A DNA stretch of 64,000 bases from positions 1 to 64,000 of the forward strand of contig JAHQIW010003652.1 of NCBI GenBank assembly GCA_019055375.1, given 5' to 3'. This stretch comes from Parelaphostrongylus tenuis. Taxonomy: Eukaryota; Nematoda; Chromadorea; Rhabditida; Metastrongylidae. Under the pieces are notes generated by a model that searched no databases, was not told where the DNA came from, and saw only the letters and a list, made by a program, of their open reading frames with translations. Made by a program: the position numbers and the translations under genes. This document shows positions 54,166 through 64,000 of this stretch, piece after piece (position 1 is the stretch's first letter; each line of letters opens with the position of its first letter).

Positions 54166-54329
54166 TGTCAGAGAAGCCTTGCATCTCGACTATCATTTTA
54201 TGCTTGTTTCACACAGTAATGGTTATTGTTAATTCATGGGAATATTTCGGAATTAATTCCATAAGAAACTCTCACATCAACGCTAGTTGTAGTGCATTAA
54301 ATTTTAATTTACTCTTCGGAAGTACGCTG

Positions 54330-54867
54330 TTGTGGAGACAACTGGATTTTGACAGGAGATGTTGCGAGGGAGATCTGTGGGACCGAAGGTGAACGAGCTG
54401 TGAACCATGTCAATGTGACTGCTGTAAAGTGGTACAAACAATTTGAAAGTGATGATCTCGGTCTCAAAGACAAACAGTGTTCCGGCCGCCTATTGAAGTC
54501 GCACCGACGGAGGTCTGCAAGCAGCTTCGAGATCGTCATTAAGTCCTCGTAATTTGGCAAGGGATTCTATCGTTGATCATTAGACGGTCTGGAATCGTCT
54601 CCAACAACTTTACGTTGTCCACAAGAAGCCTTGCCAAGATCCGCAAGAATTAGCTGAAGCTCAAGCCAATCAGTTGAAGTTTGTTGTCAATTGTTGTAGA
54701 ACCCGTTGAACGGCCCGATCCTCAGATCTGGAGCTGCTTCTGGATCGCTGGCAGAAAATCGTGTTTATTGATGGTCTCTATTTCAAAGAATGATAATAAT
54801 TATTTCGAATTACTTTATGCATGAGCTTTGAATTTTCAGCGGGTGTCAAGGAACTTTTTCCTCTACC
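54330..54867 (+). mobile_element. Mariner remnant, core deleted
   Basis: N-terminal domain DVAREICGTEGERAVNHVNV, then WYKQFESDDLGLKDKQCSGR. After a frame change comes KPCQDPQELAEAQANQLKF, then a C-terminal scrap IVFIDGLYFKE. The catalytic triad region is missing. A right TIR (GGAACTTTTTCCTCTACC) ends at 54867 before TA; the left TIR was not found. Confidence 0.8.
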
Positions 54868-57384
54868 TAATATATGCAACAAAGTCTAGTTAAACATCAG
54901 AGTAATGTTATTCGATCATTAGTCATTAAAATAATAAGTTTGTACTCGAATTTGGGAAACGACGTGAGTAAACTTTGAGAAAAAGGCCTCAGAAAAGAAA
55001 TTTATTAACCATTCGGGAATCTTGTACTCAGTTAGTACATTATCTGAGACGTTCAATCAAACATTTTAATGAACTTCCTCAAAATAACAACTTCAAAAGT
55101 AAGACATTTAGAGGATTAGGTAAAAAAGGAAGGTTAATCAGAAACAGCGAAATTTTCTTGTGAAATGACTTGTTTGATGCATGAGACTAGCAAGAAGGTA
55201 ATCTGTTCGGTTACGAATTGAGTTAATGTGATGAGCAGTAACAGAAACATTGAATGTGGTTAGACTGATTGAGTGCAATGAATGTTAGCTAGAAATCTGC
55301 CGTATCACTCCAACAAGGGGTGAACTCGAAAAATCAAACTTTCTTTGTGATCAGTGCAGCAGCATCGTTCATTACTATTTTTTCACCTTACTAAACATTA
55401 TAGGACATTAGTTCTCACCCAAATTTATTTAGTAGCGAAGAAAAAATCAAAAAATTGGATTAGAAAAAAGTTAAATGGCTAATTGCGCATTGATGGATCG
55501 CGAAATTCTCCAGACAGAAAAAATCTGCGATTTGCAATTGTCAAATTTTCCCAACTGTTCTCGATCTATGATCACCCATGCAATCCGCTTCAATGAGGAA
55601 ATCTATATGGCCGTGGTAGTGATGAAGCGAAATGCTTAATTCTCTGCAAGCATTTAACATTGCAAGTTGCTAAGGGCCAAGAGAATCCCTGAGGAGGTGT
55701 AACAGTATTTAAGGTGCTCTGTACTGAGTGCATCTCAGTGTGCCTTGTTCAGTGATCCAGGCTAGCGAAACTTCACTTCTCTGATGAGTGAACAAATTGC
55801 TACAAGAACTGTCACGGAGTGTTTCAGGACAGATTTCACACATCAGCACAGTCCAAAAGTCCCCGCACAGGTTATTCAACATTTAACCTTTTCTACGATG
55901 GTATGATTGGATTCAAAAGAATGGTGCACTTATTACGGATTGGTGAAAGCTGATCATTCTATCCTTTGTTTTTTTGCGATCAGTTCTCAAAGAATGCCCT
56001 CCACTACTGCAGATGATATTAGCAAAGGTCTTGGAAAATAGACTGAAAACGTGCAAAATAGTGCCGTAAAGTATAGAAAATGAACTGCGTGAATGATTTG
56101 ATGAAAAACGACGACGATATCTCTTGGGTGAATCGCATGCTTCTATGTAAATTGGTTACAAAAACGAAACGATGAGAAAGTGCGTGCGGTATTTTCGATA
56201 TTGAGAACAAGAGAAAAAAAAAACATCGACACAACTGGCAAGGAACGTTTAAATCTGTGAAAGTGCTTGCGAAAAGTTTTTAATTCAAATCCTTTTGATA
56301 TTGAATCGTACATACATTAATAAATAATCTATTAACTTATTTTCTAGAACTCAACAATCATTTTCAACAGCTTTTATCCGTTTCGAATTCTTTTTGAAAA
56401 CACTTCAGAAAGCGTACTTTACAATACTGGACTAGTTATGAATTAAAAAATAGTTAACAAAGACTGTGCTTTGAATCTAGCTTCAGCTTAACTCAAAGAA
56501 ATGCAGATTTGAGCTCTCCAGATCAATTTTTTCAAAGAACAATTGTTGATAACATCAACAGATACGGTAGAAACATAGCTGGAAGCAAGCAAACCTAGGG
56601 CTTCGAAGGTTGCCTAATACGTGATCCACCGGGAAGGGTAATTACGAGTTCAAAGCAATTTTTGGGCGTCTTGGCATAGATTTCAGCATTCCTGTAGATG
56701 TTGTATTACTCCACATTGAAAACTCTCACTAAGTTCTACGTCATTGTCGATGTATTCCTGGAGAATTATGAAGAAAGAGCACTGATCCTAAAATCAGCTT
56801 AGAATTCACCCAAATTATTGTCGCAATCATCATCGTTATTATCGCAGATCTACCATAATTGAAAATCGTGGAAATGACTTTATGAAATGCAAATTATCTT
56901 TGAAAGAAGAAACTCACATTTATGTGGATTCAAGAAGTCACCGAAGGAAAAGCGGAATAATCGAAACGTAACGTGAAAAATATGAGGTGGGGGAGAGGGC
57001 CATGACTTTTTTTTTGGTGCAGGGTAACGGATAGTCATTGCCGCGTAGCATGAGCGCTGTTGTATTTGTCATCGGTCTGACATTCTTCGTGATAAAGTTT
57101 CTCTCAGATCGGGGCACGGTCGATGATCGTTCCTTCAGTTTTGTCAACTCAAATCTCCCTCAATAACGATCTTCAACTTTTCGAACGATCATAGTAAAAA
57201 GTGGATTAATCTGATTCGAAGATGACAAGCAAGGGTCAACGTTGGTATTTATACATATGCGATGACACACCATGGCTCGAGATGAACTCGAAAAAACCTG
57301 ACTTCCGGAAAAACCGCTCAACATGCCGCTCAAAACTACAGAATCATGCACACTTAGTTCACAAACAGGAGAGGGGCCGGAAGG
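54868..57384. other. Unannotated AT-rich stretch
   Basis: No conserved exon, RNA gene or member of the repeat families was recognised on either strand. Confidence 0.35.
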
Positions 57385-57600
57385 GTAGCCCAATGGTTAG
57401 CGATGCAGTGTGTCAGAATATAGCTTATAAATAAGGCGTCAAGTGAACGGCGAAGAACTCCTTATTTCGGCTACCTTGAGGATTGCAAGGAGAATCGTTT
57501 TGAAGAGCACTCTATTCATTCATAAAGATGACGAACTTTTCAAGGAGCAGTCAAAACGACACATGAAATGTTTGAAGACCTTTGTGGAGGACGACTGCGA
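57385..57600 (+). repeat. Second SINE-like family, copy
   Basis: Head GTAGCCCAATGGTTAGCGAT, then CGGCTACCTTGAGGATTGCA and CAAGGAGCAGTCAAAACGAC. Confidence 0.55.
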
Positions 57601-58235
57601 AAGCACGAATCGAATGTAAGAAGTGCTGAATTCGCACAGCAATTTATGATGCTTGGTCGTGTAAAATAAGATTATAAAGTGAATAAATAGCTTATAAGTC
57701 CAATAGTTTGGTTGCATAACTGACAGAATAGAGTGTAGAGCAGATGAGAGTGAATGATGTAGTTTTTTTCTATATAAAAAGAAGGACAGTTTGTAAGATA
57801 ATTTTTTCCAATTTCTGTACTAAAGTCTCTATGCTGGAATTATGCATGATATAAAAATGTCCCGCTCACACCTTTGCGTTTCTCTTCTTACTAGTGTATA
57901 GCTCATTCTGACACATTTCAAAGTGACGAATGTTTGGATTTTAGCTTTACCTCCTGAGTTAAAGCCATTAGCTATCAAATATTGTCGTACTATTATAATA
58001 TTGATAAAACAAGACTCTATAAAAGATTCTCAATTCGATGACGTGTCTTTGATTACCAAATTCGGAAATCGCATGTTTTACTTTTATACGAAAGAAGGTT
58101 GCCGAATATTTTAAAATGGTAAAGAAACATAAGATTGCTAGAATCTAAACATGTCAAATTGGATAAATCAGTCAAAAGTTCAAAAATCGTAGTCGAAAAA
58201 ATCTTGGATAGAATTTTCTCATTGGCAATGACATT

Positions 58236-58510
58236 TAAAAGCCTCTATGATACACATATGGTTGCTGCTTCGACATGGGCCTCCCGGGCATAACACTCCC
58301 TTCCATGGTCCCGACTCGGCAAACCGGTATCAGATTTCTCTGGGAGAAAAGAGATAGTACCATGGATCCGACGCATCAATGGGCCAGCGCAAGTTATCCT
58401 ATAAATCAGATATTCATTTGACCACTTCTGGAGATGCCTGATGTATCCGAATGCAAGGCGTATCTCTCAGGAAATGATGGCCTTGAGCGCCTAATGTTTT
58501 TACGCTTCAC
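58236..58510 (+). repeat. tRNA-derived SINE copy, strongly diverged
   Basis: CTCCCTTCCATGGTCCCGAC, ACCGGTATCAGATTTCTCTG, AAGGCGTATCTCTCAGGAAA keep the family order. Confidence 0.55.
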
Positions 58511-58849
58511 GTATCTATTAATACACGAAAGTTGGTTTGTACGAGAGAAAATCATTGATATCTAGGAGCATGAAATGAGGTAGGAGAGATCATGGAGTAG
58601 TCGGTGACGGCGGCAATGGTTGCAGTGGTGATGATGGTGTAGATGGGCAAGATGTTGGTGGGCGTGGGTCGGGCTACCGTATATGAATCACAACTGGGCC
58701 AACGCCGACGACGCTGATTCGAAAATGTTCATGAGACCATGACGAGTGTGAGAGAAACAAAATGAAAAGAAAAAAAATGCAGTATTACCAATGGATAGGA
58801 ATGGAATGAAAAGAGACGTAATAGATTTCATGATGAAATAATTAACAAG

Positions 58850-58940
58850 CCCCAGGTAAAAGTGAAACGCAGGCTCAACTCTCGCCTGAGGTGGAATTTT
58901 TTGACCACAATCAGTCTTCTTATATGAGTACATACAACAT
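58850..58940 (-). repeat. Fragment of the 8.3-kb tRNA-like family
   Basis: AAGTGAAACGCAGGCTCAAC, TCTCGCCTGAGGTGGAA, TTTGACCACAATCAG. Confidence 0.5.
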
Positions 58941-59223
58941 CATGTAACTGTTAGGAAGCAGTGAAAATAATACAATTCATATAGAACATTGATACGGAAG
59001 CAATTAATCAGCATTCCCAATAAAGTTACGTTTAATAATATGAATGCCTTCAAAATTTCAAAGAACGCTTGTACTAATGCTGAATGTGACTTTTCTATTT
59101 CATTTTTCAAATTCACCCTGAACAGGTGAAAAATTGTCACTAAGCGAATATATGTCCATGAGAAAAAATGGGCAAGATTGTCATTAACGAATAAATCGTC
59201 GCTCTCGTTAAGCACAAAAAGAT

Positions 59224-59490
59224 ATGTCGATACGAAGTGTACAAAAATCGATTTTTACAGGATTTAATAATTCAAATGAATCGAGACATGAAATAACTTT
59301 TAAGTTAGAAGAAGATTATTTTAAAGAAACCTTTAAAATTTATGCTATGGATAGCTCACATTATTTCTCTTGCTACTTCACTAGCACCCCTATAAGAATC
59401 CAAGAATTGGAAAAAATAAGCAAAATTTCGAAACACAAGAAAATTGCGACTGTAAGCGTTATTGCTCTTATAACATCGTGGTATATGTAA
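59224..59490 (+). other. Unrecognised 88-codon open frame
   Basis: Reads MSIRSVQKSIFTGFNNSNES and later FKLEEDYFKETFKIYAMDSS. AT-rich codons, no family or splice context. Kept only as a note. Confidence 0.15.
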
Positions 59491-60319
59491 AATTCTATCC
59501 GATAAGATGAGTAACTAGATCAAAAATTATCACCATATTTGTTCACAATAATAATAGAGTGGTTCAGACGATCACATGAAAGGAGATAGAGCTAATAACT
59601 GTTTACGTTTTTTGTTTTGTTTTCGTCAAAATTTCGTTTCGTTCTGAGCACTGTTATTTACGGGTAGTACTACAAACAATAATTGTCGGGTTCACTAAAT
59701 CACGAAAAATTCAGTAGAGTAGTGGACTAGTCAGACGAAAACTAGGGACGGAAATTCTTTGGCATGGATTATTGTATAATTAAGAAGCACTTTAGGCATC
59801 TTGAGAAGTCCAATGAATCGGAACAATGATCTGACAGAAGAACTTGGGTTCGATTAGCTCAAGCTCTTCAAAACCTTAGCACAATCTACTAATCCCTTGC
59901 TAATTTTCACCTCTCCTCTCAGTGATGTGACTCAACAGCTCCATGAGTTGTTCCATCTACGAAGCGGAAACCATTAGGTTTACGACAAGGCAGTGACAAC
60001 AAAAAAGTCTTGCATAGTACGAATGATGTTCTCCAAATGATGTACTCGAATCGCCCCGACTCTCTTGATTAAAATACTCGTAAAATATCTGATTTTTGTG
60101 GATCAGCCATTGATATAATAGGAATCATACACAACAGATGTAGGGGTAGAAATTGGAATGCACTGATCTTTGTTGTGGGGCACTTCGGGCCACTGACAAA
60201 AGCAATTTGAAGGTCTTCAAAATGTAAGTTAACCCATGCAAGAATTTCATCATGCTCATGCCCGACAGTTGAATAGTAATGAAATTTTACCAATCATATC
60301 ATAAGCTCACAGATCTATA

Positions 60320-60430
60320 TAGTATACCTAGGAGAATTCGCAAAACTCAACCTCGGACTGGAGTTGAACCCACGTTTCACCTATACCGAGGGCGCGTGCT
60401 ACCACTACACCACCCAGGCACAGTTCCGAT
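60320..60430 (+). repeat. Fragment of the 8.3-kb tRNA-like family
   Basis: GCAAAACTCAACCTCGGACT, GGAGTTGAACCCACGTTTCA, CTACCACTACACCACCCAGG. Confidence 0.6.
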
Positions 60431-60604
60431 GCCACTCATTTTTCAAAGCCTCTATCTTAGCTATCAGCTACCAATATCTAACAGGTTTGGTCGAGTAAAC
60501 AATATGGCTTTGTACACCCAGTTATCTTGACAGCCATTATGATACTATTACTCATGATTTCTTCCTTGTTTTTGCTACTTTTTCGTGTGTTATGATGTTT
60601 TATT

Positions 60605-60690
60605 TATACCTAGGAGACTTCAGTGATGAGCAAAAATTCGACCTCAGACGGGAGTTGGACCCACTTTTCACTCATATCAAGGCGAGAGAT
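60605..60690 (+). repeat. Fragment of the 8.3-kb tRNA-like family
   Basis: CTTCAGTGATGAGCAAAAAT, TCGACCTCAGACGGGAGTTG, GACCCACTTTTCACTC. Confidence 0.6.
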
Positions 60691-60838
60691 TTGCATAGTA
60701 CATGTATATGACGTATAACTTTTGGATAACTTGACTTACTTTATTACTTTATTTGACTCCCGCCCGTCACGCTTTATTTATTATTGAACTAGTCCCACGT
60801 TAGCATTTGATTCGCCCCCTTACTTGCTTCAAGTAATA

Positions 60839-61228
60839 GGTTGGAGAAAAAGTTCAGAGAAAATGCTTTTAAAAGATATATCTATGCACCTACTACACCC
60901 GAAGAAAGGCACAACTAATATATATAATATTATAACATATATAACTAATATATAACATAATATAAACTAATAAAAACTATTATAATAAACTTGCCCGAGG
61001 CCAGATTGATGCGTTCACCTGCCACCGTTGCATTTGAGCCCAACAACCATTCGTGTATCATCAACAATCTAATTTGCTCGCTTGTTAACTCCACCTTGAT
61101 ATAAGTAGATAAATTATATACTAATTAACGCGGGGGAAGACGCGCTTTCAACTGAGTCCAAAAAACTCAAAAAATGGCCGACACCCCAAAAAACTTACGA
61201 GCAATTTCTCAGAACTTTTTCCCCAACC
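60839..61228. mobile_element. Mariner-type MITE
   Basis: Ends GGTTGGAGAAAAAGTTCAGA and, on the other strand, GGTTGGGGAAAAAGTTCTGA, flanked by TA at 60837-60838 and 61229-61230. 390 bp with no coding remnant. The TIR is close to that of the deleted mariner at 28837. Confidence 0.88.
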
Positions 61229-61896
61229 TATTAGAATCTCCTCCACAAATGTTTTAGAACACTAGTAAAGTACTTCTATTCGTAATCTCGAGGATAGCCA
61301 AACTGAGGTGTCCCGTAGGACGCTCATCGATATTTTCTGGAAAGGACTGGTGAGAAGAGGGGAAGGAGGGCGAAGGATCAACTTCGCGTCGAATCGCAGC
61401 GAGCATCATTAGCCATTCGGTTAGCGGCTCCCAAATAATTTTAGTTTATATTCAACCGCATCATAGGCTTATTTTCAAAATCAAAGATCATAGATAAGCC
61501 GCAGTATTCTACCAAGTTCGAGTTGATTGTGTTTTTACTTTCCTTGATGAGTTTTATTGCTGTGTCTGATCACTCAACCTTGACTCACAGCATTCCTAAC
61601 ACAACTGAGTAAAGTAGTCTGTCGTCAAATCAACAAGCCAATAAACCCATTTTCAAACTTGTGCATTTCCGACTATTTTGTTCATTTCAATTCACTTACA
61701 ATTTCCCTCAACGATCACTTCTCACTTGAGGATCTCGAACTCATCGGCAATGAGGTTGCGTAGTGAATCTCACTGGTCCAAACTCACATCAAGAGTATTC
61801 TCATCTTGCATCGTTAGAAGACCTAGTTCTTTAAGACCTATGATGATATTAAAATTGTTTCATAATATGTAAATCGAGCAGGGCTGTTTCACGTAA

Positions 61897-62034
61897 ATGA
61901 ACAACACGTTCATCTACAAGACAGCTCAAGAGGCCATCACCAAGCACAGTATTTCATTAGGGCAAAAAGATAGGAGCGATAGTCGCTTTATGGATTTATT
62001 AGAGCTTCTTCGAGTAGTTAAAGCTTCAGTGTAA
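61897..62034 (+). CDS. Unrecognised small ORF, 45 residues
   Basis: MNNTFIYKTAQEAITKHSIS then QKDRSDSRFMDLLELLRVVK. The balanced composition is more protein-like than most frames nearby. No family recognised; may be an exon or fragment. Confidence 0.25.
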   Translation: MNNTFIYKTAQEAITKHSISLGQKDRSDSRFMDLLELLRVVKASV

Positions 62035-62197
62035 TCAAAGGCAGTGATACGAGTGAATATATCTCTTGAAGCGTTGAGTATTCACTACTGTTGAATTGTT
62101 CGAAGTGCTCAGCTGTCCTGATCTCTATCATAGAAATTTAGGAATTATACAGTATCATCCCAAAACTTGACTAAAAATGCACCTATGCTAGAAGTCA

Positions 62198-62980
62198 TTG
62201 TCGCAGTTTGAAGAACCTCGTCTGTATCATTATGTCAAGCCATTTTACGGTCCAAAATGCTTGCTGATTGCTTTCGATGGTGACCAAGAACGCCCTGGCA
62301 CGGCTATCTCGAGACCCCAAATAAAACAAAACTTGCCCGACTATCAAAATACCAGTTTAAATGGGGAATGCGCCAAGACCCGCATGATTCACGAGAGCGG
62401 GCCATCTAAATATCCAAGTGAGTATTTGATTCTATAATATGAAATTAGTTGAATGAGCAAGCCTGTTGGACAATTAAAATTTATAGGACTCATTCTTTTT
62501 AAGATATTATCAACAGCAGCGAGAAATTCATTGCAGTTCTGGCCAGAAAGAACTGACCACGAATTAGAGCCAGTTTTGTGTGGGAAAGGAGACTACAGAG
62601 TCTTGCTAGACAAAATGTGTCTTCATTCACGCCTTCGTTCATTCAGCAACGATGCGGTTATCTGCTAGAATAATCGAGATCTTTTTTCGTGTGACCACGT
62701 CGCTAACGAAAAAGGTTCTCAACGAGCATCTAAAAAATATTCTCTACTATCAAACGGCCACTGTGGACAAGAAACAAGGTTTTGTGCCGGCAATCTCTTT
62801 TGAAATGGTTCAGCTGCAAATGAGGATTCGATGGGGTGCGCCTAAAACTCAAGTAATGCGAGCATTTCTCAAAGAGCAGTTAGTTCCAGATTTGACCCAA
62901 ATCAAAAGGCATAGTGGAAAAATCTGTGTGTTTTTCAGTCAAAATCCAAAGAAAATTATAAACCTGGTTACACCGAGCTA
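62198..62980 (+). CDS. Run of three unrecognised plus-strand frames
   Basis: Consecutive frames of 79, 71 and 109 codons (62198-62437, 62453-62668, 62652-62981). Segments include PKCLLIAFDGDQERPGTAIS, QFWPERTDHELEPVLCGKGD and MVQLQMRIRWGAPKTQVMRA. Their co-orientation and density suggest a decayed gene or retroelement, but no domain was recognised. Confidence 0.25.
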
Positions 62981-63454
62981 GGACCTGCGACAAATGTTTA
63001 TTCATTTTTGTAGGGCACTAATTTGAAAATCAGTTTCCAGTTTGTGACTTTTTACTTGCATAAATTTGTTCTCCAATGACAAGGTACGATGCAAAGTTTG
63101 ACTACAAGAATGCTGATATACGAGCAATATTTGGAACCCGAAACTGTACTCATGGGAGCGATGCGCGCTAACACGACACCATCGTGACTTTCACTCTGGC
63201 TTTCTCCCAGCTGCGTTTTGACCTATCCAATGGCTGAATCAATTCATATCGTGCACTCCGTGAAAAATTAGGCAGTAAATAAAAAATAAAATTGTGATTT
63301 TAACCATGGCTTCAGCTTGAGCGAGACTTGCTTCGATTTGTGTTCCCTGATTCAAGCTCGTTGACAGGTGATTGCTCACAGCCAACGAATAGATTAGAAC
63401 ACAGTTGAGAGAAAGGCAGAGCGAGAGTCTCGATATAGCTGTGCGAGGGCGCGT

Positions 63455-63740
63455 CGACCCGGATAGCATAGTGGCGATTCGAGCTTAGGCACAGAAACAT
63501 CAGATTTCAAGTATTGTTAGCATTCATCATCCTGTGAACAGACTTCTCTTCAAACATTCGAACAGAATGATGGATCAAACCCGCTTTGGCTCATCGTGCA
63601 TCACATTCTTATGGGACCGGTAAAGTGGCATCAGAGATGCTACAACCATTTCATCTCCTCTAATTCATGTAGGCGCTTTCAAAGTTTTAAGAAGACCTTC
63701 GTGGAGGTCATCTGAATAAAGGCGAAGCGAATTCGAAGAA
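63455..63740 (+). repeat. Second SINE-like family, diverged copy
   Basis: CCGGATAGCATAGTGGCGAT at the head and AAGAAGACCTTCGTGGAGGT downstream match the copy at 57385-57600 loosely. Confidence 0.4.
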
Positions 63741-64000
63741 GTGTTGGATCACGTACAGTATATGTGACAACGTGACATGCATTTTTTGTAAAAGAAAAAA
63801 AATTAAACTACTTAAGGATGCAAGGATTAGAGAAATTTCGAAAATTTCAAGAATTTGGGATATGTAGTACAGGAAAAATTAGTGAAATGCTTGCGGGACA
63901 TGAATTTATTCAAAAATAAGAAATTAGGCCAGTAAACAATCAAGAAATTGTCAGAGAAATCTAAAAAACTCAGTGAGTGACCTGGGACAAGTGAAGGTAC

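Noticed and set aside
58600..58720. His/Thr-rich minus frame as an NR4A N-terminal exon
   Set aside because: Derives from a GGT-rich low-complexity tract; no donor in phase.

Overview
The window is nuclear DNA from an animal, and everything readable points to a parasitic clade V (strongylid, hookworm-like) nematode. Three conserved genes, each closest to its Caenorhabditis counterpart as recalled from the families, are cut into short exons by kilobase-scale introns. Introns and intergenic DNA are packed with transposon debris: mariners, an RTE-like LINE 3' end, tRNA-like SINEs and foldback elements. Initiator exons sit just after TTTAG acceptor-like sites, the arrangement expected for spliced-leader addition. 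The organism assignment is an inference. No database search was possible.

Layout. (1) 1.4-6.0 kb, minus strand: part of UFC1, the E2-like UFM1-conjugating enzyme. The first exon (5930-6025) and an internal exon (1416-1509) are recognisable. The exon(s) between them were not found, and the catalytic-Cys exon lies off the left edge. (2) 8.9-23.9 kb, plus strand: MRE11, the DNA double-strand-break nuclease, with 13 well-supported exons and two more likely ones. The splice phases all agree, but several exons are broken by single-base insertions or deletions, and the invariant QPG motif is rewritten. (3) 27.3-52.2 kb, minus strand: an NR4A-type nuclear receptor orthologous to C. elegans nhr-6. Ten exons from an ATG at 47771 to a stop at 27277 join in consistent phase into an uninterrupted 456-residue frame, and one further in-phase upstream exon lies at 52106-52159. 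(4) 52-64 kb: no recognisable host gene, only repeats, mariner remnants, a mariner-type MITE and unrecognised small open frames.

Repeats. One tRNA-derived SINE-like family of about 290-300 bp occurs some twenty times in both orientations. A second SINE-like family and a short TIR-flanked repeat with a tRNA-like core ('GTGTGCAAAAAC' family) are also common. Long inverted-repeat (foldback) elements sit at about 5.4, 8.3, 9.4, 11.7, 15.9 and 23.2 kb, and a family with TIRs of about 150-200 bp (ends like TGTTAGACGGC) is present at 10.8-12.0, 12.9-13.4 and 24.5-25.4 kb. In MRE11 intron 2 a foldback is nested inside one of these TIR elements.

The genes do not form an operon: UFC1 and MRE11 are divergent, and NR4A is convergent with MRE11. 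The most interesting points are the contrast between the indel-ridden MRE11 and the flawless NR4A in the same assembly, the complete NR4A gene model, and the density of perfect hairpin-forming elements. I saw no CRISPR array, rRNA or genuine tRNA gene, and no clearly new biological system.
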